This document shows positions 1-9,900 of a DNA stretch of 64,000 bases, one piece after another. Below the pieces are notes generated by a model. That model was not told the origin of the DNA. It worked only from the letters and a program-made list of their open reading frames with translations, and did no database searches. Source of the DNA: Biomphalaria glabrata. Its lineage: Eukaryota > Mollusca > Gastropoda > Planorbidae. A program made the position numbers and the translations under genes. The stretch covers positions 38,916,012 through 38,980,011 of the forward strand of contig NC_074719.1 of the NCBI RefSeq assembly GCF_947242115.1, in the 5' to 3' direction. Within the stretch, counting starts at the first letter, position 1. Every line of letters begins with the position of its first letter.

Positions 1-569
1 AATACGACCGCAGTGGGCCCCGAACTTTCATAGGGCCAGCACTAATTCTAGGTGTATAAATTATTAAATTAAACCATTGTATAACCTATAACAGATTTTC
101 CGCGGCCTCCTGTTGATTTACCAGGAGCTCCTGGAAATCTCCTGAAATTGCAAAATATACAAAAAGTCCTGGAAATATCTGGAAATTATTAAAATCTTTT
201 GAAAACTCATACAAATCTCCTGAAATATAGATAAAAATTGTCATTTTGGGGTGTCATTATGGCATTATGCAAAACCCGTAATTGTGGAATCTAGTGAAAG
301 AAGCTTCTCGTGCCTCAAACTAATGAAAAATTACTTGAGGTCAACAATTCTCATAGATAGATTGAAACATTTGGTAATTCTTGCTATTGAGTGTGATCTA
401 TGTAGTAGTGTAGTAATTCTGTGCATAATAAAAAATGAATAAAATGCAAAGAAGAATATATTTTCTAATATAAACTCTTAATTTTCACATATTATCCGTA
501 TCCTTACCCAAACTGGGCTCCGCGATATCCATTTCGCATTGGGCCCCACAATGGTTAAGTCTGGCCCTG
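1..569 (+). mobile_element. hAT DNA transposon remnant, internally deleted, cut by the window edge
   Basis: The block opens a few bases inside the left terminus and closes with CTGGCCCTG, the reverse complement of a hAT-like end beginning CAGGGCCAG. Around 280-400 a decayed plus-strand reading holds a stretch like the hAT C-terminal dimerisation region (SFSCLKLMKNYLRSTIL). The same layout, with the same 'aggagctcctg' and 'ttatccgtatccttaccc' blocks, recurs at 26013-26668, and the 5' end alone recurs inverted near 22370 and 23801. It is a non-autonomous or dead copy lying downstream of the last visible SEC16 exon, probably inside the next SEC16 intron. The family call rests on ends plus the C-terminal motif. 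Confidence 0.65.
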
Positions 570-763
570 CTATTTAGTGACGGGTGAATACAGGTAGATT
601 ACTTGTTCTCTTTCCATGACTTTTTTTTTTTTTTTTCGCCTAAAATATTACGTGGGGTAACTCTAGTCTTACAGAAATAAACGAGTGATCTTTCCATTTC
701 TTGGTGTCCAAACTCTTGAGCCATGAAGCGAATTATATATATAGATAATGATAAAGAACTTGC

Positions 764-902
764 CCCATTTTGTTTAATTAATAATTCCAAAAATCTCCAA
801 AGCAACTGGGCAGATTCTCTGTCAAGCAAGCTGACATTCTCAGCACATGAAGCAGCTTTCTGTTGGCAAAACAAAAGGACATCTTTCTTATGGGTGTTGG
901 TC
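764..902 (-). CDS. SEC16: SEC16 exon 9: central conserved domain, last coding exon visible
   Basis: Acceptor TTTTTTACAG|GACC completes the Arg codon split from exon 8. It encodes TNTHKKDVLLFCQQKAASC, AENVSLLDRESAQLLWRF and LELLIKQNG, the helical Sec16 core. The right-hand splice site is ambiguous. A GC donor, GGG|GCAAGT after 764, keeps phase 0 and has a strong +3 to +6 match. A weak GT donor, GCAA|GTTCTT, would end the exon at 760. The next exon is not visible before position 1. Confidence 0.85.
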
Positions 903-3900
903 CTGTAAAAAAAAAAAAATATATTTTTCAACCTAGAGTAAGTATCACTAGAAGAAATAGAATCATCCAGAATCCTAAAAACATAAGATAAAAGTTCAAC
1001 ATTTAACATTTAACAGTCACTTACTTAGTAACAGGACTGATTTTTTAACTTCAATATACCATAAAATACTTTGTAATAAAAATGCTAAGATATCTCTGTG
1101 TTAGTGTGTTATAACTAAACATGATTGCTAAAATAATGCAAATTAAGAAAAAAAGAGAAAGAGAATGTTAAAATAAAAGTTTAACAAACTAATAAATTTA
1201 ACAGCAAATCGTTTTCTATACCACAATGTAATGTTTACCTGGTCAAGGGTCCAGGGTAGTGCTTAAACTCTTCAGCTTCAGGGCAGCTTTCCAAAAGTAT
1301 CTGAATGTCCTGCACTTCCACAATGGCAGGCTGACCATCAGCAGGTCGGTTTGGATGGACTTTCACCAACTGACCATTGGGACCAAAGGAGGCCCTAGTG
1401 TGAGGGTAAGAATATTTTGGTGGCGTCAGTCTGCCCTGGTCATATCCTAGTTCACAAAAATGTCAATGTTGAGGATTATTCATTAAAAATGATTTTAAAA
1501 AAATGAAACACTATATTAATACAGTTAAGTTTTTAAGAAAGAGATAGAAAAGGTAGAAAAGAAAAAAAAAGGAAAATCTTAAAGAACTTGAGAATAATTA
1601 TCATACTTTCCATTACCAATAAGTATTGCTAAACTCCTTTATAACACTGAGATCAGCCTGCTAAGTCAAACAAATGTCATAGCAACACCAGGTTTTCTTG
1701 ACTCACCCATTTTTTTGTATTGGAGATTTTCATCTAATGTGGTTAAATAGAAATAACCACCTTTTTGGTGCATACAGAGTAGACTGTAGGAAGTGTTGAT
1801 CAACTATGTATTTTTTAAAAAGTTAACGATAATTTTTGTTGGCTTTTTTCATCAAATTACTAGGCACAATTTAATTTGTATTATTTGGATACCAACAGTG
1901 ATCTTTCAATATGGAGTCCTAGAGATTCAAGGTTTAAAAAAAGAATGATTTTACTTTAATTGAATGATACTTTGAGAGATCAATTGATTAAAAAAATCTT
2001 TTGCTTTTCATTACATCTAGAGCTTGAAAGACAATAAGTAAAAGGGAGGGGGGGGGATATGACCACCAGGAGCTCAGGACATTGGGAACAGTTGGTTTCA
2101 GAGGCCTAGGGCTGGTAGGGTTAAAGTATGTAAACTGAATCTTACATATCAAAATACAAACAAAGTAGAAATTACTTTGTGTAAAATTTATCATAAAAGT
2201 GCTCTATTACATACCAAAAAAAAACATTTTTTTATACAGAGACAACAAAGTTTAGGCCTACCTTGATTTAGTGCCTCCTCATAACCAGGATATCCATAGC
2301 GGTAAGAGTATGGATCGTATCCATATCCCACCTCATAGTAAGGATCATAGCCTGGATAGCCATATGCCCTGTAATAATCTTGGTTATAGTCAGTTCGACT
2401 TGCAGGCCTTGAGCTGCGACCATAATAATCTGGACTGTTTGTAGAATAAAAAGTTGTGATCAAGTTGAATGAGATAAACATATATTGGAACAAACAAACC
2501 AGTGCTTAACCAAAACCAAAGATGTAACCAAAAAAAATGTTGATTTATTTTTTAAAAAAGTCTTTTGGTTTAGAAATAAACTAATATATATATATTTTTA
2601 TATCTAAAATTGTTTTAAAAAAAAATTAAAAAATTAGAAAACAATTAGTGAAAAACTTTTTCAAACAGGATCAAATATTTGTAATACTAATGAGTAAATA
2701 TAAAAAAAAAAAAAAAACTCAGAACGTGACCCAAAAAGTTAATTGATCAAGATCTTTGTTCAAATATAGATGTTACTACAAACAAAAGTGTGTTTTTAAT
2801 TAAAAAATAAAAAAGGTAATAAGTTTGAAAACATTACTATTAAACATAAAAACTAAAGTGGGTATGACCAATAAAATGCAAGAATTTTTTAAAATTTATC
2901 CTTAAGATAGTGTATTGTGAAGTAAATAGGATGTGCTGTAAAAAGATGTAAGACGATGTGCTGTAACATAATATAATGAGATTAATTAATTAATACAATT
3001 AGATATATCTATTATTCAGAGTTGCTAAATGTTTATTCCTATTCATTTATAACAAATTTTTTGTTTGTTTAGTTCTATAATCTTTTTTTTTTTTTTTTAA
3101 ATCTAACAATATTTCACAGTTAAACTAATTGAAACCTTTTTTTTTTCAGTTAACTTTTTGTATTTTTTGTTTGTTTAGACAGAGTTAGTAATTCAAAAGA
3201 TGGTGCTAAAATGCATAAAAACAACATTCTCCTTCATGCTTCACTATTGTTAGTAGTACAACATTTGATTTATTGCCAGAACACACAATAGAATATCTGT
3301 TGACAGACATGCTTCATTCATACTATCATTAGATAGAACTATTACAACTCCTTTCTCACTTTTACTCAATCAGAGTACAGAAATATTTCTTCAGCAAACT
3401 ACCAAATTAATGATTGCATAAGAAAATCCTTGTCAAGTATAGAAGCTAACTGAAGGAAACAGCACTGCTTGAGAATGGTTTGATTGTCCCACTCTTGCTT
3501 ATTCATTGCAGACAAAATGCAACTTTGAATATTTTGTTTGATTATTATCTTTAATGTTGTCAGATCAAAATCTTGTGCTCAATTAACTTAATATGCATAT
3601 GTATAAGCAACTTTTTTCTTTTGAAGTCACTACTATCTTTTCTAAAAAGAACTTTTATGAACATAATGACTGATGCAGGAGAAAAATACTTTTTTTTCTC
3701 TAACTTCTTTCAACTGTTTTTCTGGGACAGAAATCTGAAACTTGACTTAAATTCTTTCACTATATGTTAGGATTTCTAAATAAACATATAATTTAAGTTT
3801 CACTACATTTGTTTATCACTACTGCACTATTGAAAGTTATAAGATTAGAAGCATCTACTATTTTTTCTATGCATATAAATGATGTATGTAAATGCAGATA

Positions 3901-6900
3901 TGTATCATACCTGGGTACCTCTATTTGTTTGGTTGTATTTTGTATCTTCTGGGGTTTTTCTTATTTTGTGCATAGACTGAATTTATTCACATTTTTCAGA
4001 TGGTATTTACCTATATTTAAAAAATGTGGATTGTTTATTTTCCTAGCATCCACAATTGTTATCTTAACATATTGATAATTAATCTATGGCGTATAAAACT
4101 TTAAAATCATATCTATTAGTCTGCTAAAGTTAGAATAAAATGATGAAATAATAATTCAGAGACCCTACAAAGCTTTTTTTTTTTATTAAGAGTTTCTTTT
4201 TTTACATTTTCCAATAGTAGCTTAAAATAGTTATGAAACTAGTAAAGCCATTAAAATAATATGGAAACAGTAATCTCAGGAGAACTTTCTATTGACTATT
4301 GCCAAGTAAAATTAAGAGGTACCTAAGTCTGAACAAAATATTTGATATAAATAACTTCTATATAAATAAACAAAATGAGTTATTTGTACTTCCTATGTTA
4401 GGCTACTTTTCTGGTGTGAAACTGAATGAGATCTATAATACACTATTTTTACCCAGGCGAAGGTGTAATCCTGGGAGCGGGAGAAGGGCCAGTGCCTGGA
4501 CCAGGAGATGCCGATACACCTGGTGTGTTTCCTCTAGACTGGCTGCGACTGCTTGGTCGGTCTGCCTCTTGGCGGCTGGTATTCCCAAGTTTTGATTGTT
4601 GCTGCTGCTGTAGTTGCTGATAGTACTCAGCATGCCTAGTCAAACACATTCAATCAGTGGACAAGACAATAATGAAAGCAACACTTGTTAAAAGTGACAA
4701 TGCTGGGATGCTAAGGATGAATACAATGTCTAGCAATGAAATAGGGCAGGCAAGATGACAAAAAATAAAAGGAATAATACAAGTTAATAGGTCACTAAAC
4801 TATTTGTGTGGTATCCATAATTTGAGCTTTTAGGGATAGCTACTTGAATTTTTTTTTTAAATACCACTTGATGCACACACAAAAAATAATTACTTAAACA
4901 TGGTAATGATACTTTGGTAAATTTGTAACATTTTTACAATAAAGCCTTAAAGCTTTATTATGGATTCCTAACCAAACTATATTTGTCTAATGTTAAAAAT
5001 TAGTCATTAATAGGAAATCTTATCCCTTGATGACCAAATTTTTTTTTTCTCAAAATTCAGTTGTGTTATTTTTTTTTTAAGCCTTAAATTAAAAAAGAAA
5101 ATATTACAATTTAAAATTCATGTTCTTAATACAACTAAAAAAAAAAAAAGATTTTTCTTTTCATTTTCTTTAAAATATCACTGAAATGCACATGATAAAC
5201 ATTGCTATTTTGGGATTTTGACACTTGCTATGATCTACAATGTATTAAGGGCGGCTTTTGGTTACACATGATTTCTGAGACCTATTAACTTTGAATGTTT
5301 CTTTAGGAAATAATGTGAATGGCATGAAATAATAAGGATGATGACCAGTGGAAAAACAACAAAAAGAAACATACTACAAAATCTAGATCTAATTAAATAC
5401 CATTGGCACATTAGAAAAAAAACAACTTGACATTTAAGTTTTAGATCCTTTTTTTTTTTAAATTTAAATAAAAAAAATAAATAAAAACGAAAGTGTGTTG
5501 GATTTTTGTACGGTAAAAAAGCCAACAAAAAAAAAAAGATAATTAAAAACAAGACAGAAAAAGGAACAAGAATAACAAAGAAGACTGAGAACTCAATTCA
5601 CTAAGATTCAGTCGGACTTAAAGTACCATCTGTCTCTTTCTTCATTGTAGTAGTCCACATTTCTATTATAGCTTTCATATCCATAGAAAAAACAGTATAA
5701 AACCAATAGCCAGATATGCACAAAAGATCATTATCTATGCATCAGAAAGCAATGGTCACTAACCATAAAAACAAAATGCACATACAAACAAGTTTTGTGT
5801 TGAAAACAGTAGCAGAAGACATAAAAAGGAAGTCAAGAAAATAATGAGATGACTTGCACTTGTACTTACAACTCATGAACAACAGAAAGTATCTTCTGTC
5901 TAACAGTGCTAAGTAAAGGAAATCAGTCTACGGTAAATGCCAGTTTATTTATTCAAGTAAGTTTAATCCAGTTTAAAGCTGTAGTTCTATCTAGTAGCTT
6001 ATTTAGAGGCCTTTATGTTACAGTATAATTAGATTTTAAAAAAAGCAGATATAATAAAAACACATCTCTTAGTACGGGTAGAAAAAAAAATCATTAAAGA
6101 AAATTTGATATGGACAGTTATATAAACTTAAACAGCTTTGAGGGTTGGATTATTCTTCTATAGAAGGAAAAAAAACAGGAACAACTAATGCACCTTTTAA
6201 ATCAGCTTTACAACTGGTTAGGATACAACAGAAAAACAAAAACAAGACGCAACCAAATAACCAAAAGAACTACAATAAACTAAACAACACTGGGTTAGCT
6301 TTCTACAAACACCAAAAATATTAACACAAAAAAAAAGAAGCATCCAGCACAACACTTACTTGGCTCCATAATATTCTTCATAATAACCCCTTGTATATCT
6401 TGCTTCTTTGTCTTTATAATAACGGTACCATCTGTCCCTTTCTTCATTGTAGTAGTCCACATTTCTATTATAGCTTTCATATCCATAGCCACTTCCATAA
6501 CCTACTTTGTTTAGGGCAAACAAACAACAAAAATCAGCTCACTTATTAGGAAAACATGTTAAACATTTTTACAAACCATTTTAAAAAAATAAAATAAACA
6601 GTAATTTCAATTTAACTCTTTCTCTCTGTAATTATTTACCACATTCTGGTGGAATCAACGCTGGTATCGTCAGTTAGGAGAGAAAGAGTTAATCTAAAGG
6701 GGGAAAAGAAATCAAACCTCTACTTCTTTCTTTGTAATATTCCCTGTCTCTGTCATAATCCTGCCTTGACCTGTCTGCCTCCTGGGTTGCTCTGGAAGAG
6801 GGTCGACTACTTCTTGATTCATCTTGATGAGGTTTTAATTACAAAGATTATAAAAATTAAAAATAATTCAAAGGAAACAAAAAAAAAAAAAAAAAAAAAA

Positions 6901-9900
6901 CACAAAAAAAAAGCAATTAATAACATTACTAACCTATTAATAAATTGAAACTGAACAGATACTAATTATCAGATAGTTTTTTTTGTTTCAAATTTTTCAA
7001 AATATGAATTCATTAAAATGTTCTAAATATGTGTTGTCTTTTTAAACTATTTTGAGTCCATGAAAAATTAAGTGAACTGTAACCAAAGATTAAATGCAGG
7101 GCACATGCAGCTTGTGGGTTTATTCAATTTTTTTTTTAGCCACATGCCCTTATTCATCATTGTCACAGAATGCATTTACAGTGTCATAAAATAAATCAAT
7201 ATTGTTCAATATTTTGTAAGCCTTTGAGAAAAATTATTTTAAAATGTGGCTTTTCTGTGACTAGTTTTAATGTATATACAGTATCAGATTTCTTGGTTTA
7301 TAAAAACAGGAATTGAATTCAGGGTTGTTGACAAATATACTAACATAATAAGTGAGCACACTGGTAAATCAATATATTTAATCATGGTCATCATGGACAA
7401 TGACAAACTTAATAAACATTCGAATTAAGCTAAAATTGTAAGCTAAGTTAACAGGGTTAGAAGCATATTTTTATTAGAAAGTTTACGCTTGTTTTATTAA
7501 ATATAATTTTATGTTACTACATTTCCACCTAAAATATACCAACATTTATCCTGCATATCTGCATATATTTGAAAATATATTATTGCAATATATTGCTGTT
7601 ATCATAAATAGTAATGCCTTTAAAAAAATAATAAATAATAATAATAATAATAATAATAGCAATATTATTATTTTTTTATGTTTTTTTACTATTTATATCA
7701 TTTAATGATATAAGCTATTGTATGCTTACTATTGCTAATGATACTGATATGCCCACATTGACAAGCAAGACAAGTATTTTTTGTAAATGAACAGTAATAA
7801 CATATAAATCTGATATTTAAAATTGTGTATAAATAAGGACATAGATTAAATTTTTAAAATTGTTATGATTGTATACATCTCTACTATCCTCCTATTTTCC
7901 TGTGTTACAAGTAGCTTTAATTTAATTTAGTTTAGGTCTAAAGCTTGTTAACAGTGTAATTTAAAGTGATAATAGCTTTAAAGACTAGTTTATATTGTTA
8001 ACTATCATAAAATCATGGAAGCCTATTAACAAATTACTTTAAGACATAAAAAAAACAACACATACCTATACATCTACACATACATACACCCATATGTATG
8101 TGTGTTTGTCCTGCACACTTAGGTATTTCAGGACTGTTCGACTCTAATCAAGATTTATATTTAGATATATATATATATTTTAAACTAAAATCTCTGATAT
8201 TTAATAATTAATCTTGTTTTAATATTTAAGAAGCTATTACACAGCATTAGGGAATAGAGGTTGGTGCTTTTGGAAAAAATGACAAAATTTCAGAAGCTTA
8301 AATTTACAACCATAACTCTACATACATTTATTTTTAACCTTCTCTTTCATATGCTAGCAAATAAATAAAATTACTGACTCAAATGATATAATAGTTTCAC
8401 AACATACCTTGTCTGGAACGAGGTCTGTCATATCTTTCATCATATGGGCCATCTCCATAATCTCTGTAGCTTGACCGATATTTAGTCGCATCATCTCTAC
8501 CATATCCATCAGTCCTGCTGTAAGGACGCTCATATTGGTACTGACCACTACGGCTCAATGGGCGGTCTCCTCTACTAAAGTCAGAGTCCTTGCTGTAACC
8601 TGCATCTCTACTGTAGCGAGCATCTCGAGAATCTTTTGAATCCTTTTGACTGCGATAACTTCTGTCCCTAGCAAAGTAACATTTGAACAAATTATTTGAA
8701 AGAAACTATACCCACATTTATTTTAATTAATTGGACTGCTGGTTAATCAGACTAGCTCCTTATATTGTACTGATTCTTAGAGTACAAAAATTGTCTTCTA
8801 AGACAATAAAGTTCCCATAATCTGACCAGTCAGTTATTAGGACAAAAATGATCATTATCCAATGTGGCCTAATTAAGAATACTGAAGGATACTCATTATT
8901 TTACAATTACAGAAATTATATATGTGTGCTTTTAATTGCCAGAGCAATTATCTGGTAAATTTTTTTTCAGAGATATACATTAATTCATAGTCTGTTATTA
9001 TTTTCACTTCAAATACCAAAATTTTCTGACATATTTATCTTGAAAATAATGAAGACATGAAATATTTTTCATGCATGATAAGAAAATGGAATATATAATA
9101 CTTTTATTCCTAATTTTACCCCCTTTTAACCTTACTTAACTCTTTCTCTCCTAACTGACGATACCAACGTTGACTTGAACCAATTTAAATTAAATTAATT
9201 TTTGGTTTTATAAACTTTAATTTTGTGTTATATAAAAGAGTATGCATTCTTCTATAATTATCTATATACTATAAAATTTCCTTATTACATACAAAAAAGT
9301 TATTGAAGCTCAACCATAACAGGACAGTGAAACAAAAATGAGCAAAATGAATGATTCCATCAGAAAGTGGAAAATAATTACGGAGAGAAAGAGTTAAGCC
9401 ACTTTAGAAGTGAGTTTTCTCTTCTAACTGTTTATATTTGTTCAACCTTTTATATCTTCTTTTGTCTGAACTAGTTGTTCACATGTATACACACAAACCT
9501 TGATCTGTCTATAACTGCATCTATCTCATCTAAAGAGTCAAAGGATCGGTTCTTTTCATCTCTTGATCTGCTATCTCTACTTTTGTCTCTTTCTTCCCTA
9601 GCCACATTATCTCTGCCCTGTGGTACAAGACAAAAAAAAAAAGGTATAGTTTGTCAAAGATCAAATCATGTTATGGTGGTTTCCTTGCCAATGATTAATG
9701 CTTCCGTAATGCTCACTTTTTAAAAACATTTTCCCCAGCTGAGGATGTGTACCCAATTAGTGCAAGGTGAATCAATAAACTTCATATATGTCAAATAAAT
9801 AAATCAGGGTGTCCTGAAAGGAACTAATATTTTTCATTCAAGCATTTAACTATTCTTGCAGTGTATTAATTTATCAATAAAGTTTAGACTTTTTTAAGTA

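Noticed and set aside
599-1009. 136-codon minus-strand ORF as a separate gene
   Set aside because: Only 764-902 is real coding (SEC16 exon 9); the rest is intron and A/T-run translation.
3573-4075. Two plus-strand ORFs in a SEC16 intron
   Set aside because: Phe/Ile/Lys-rich AT-driven text, no splice or start context, no family resemblance.
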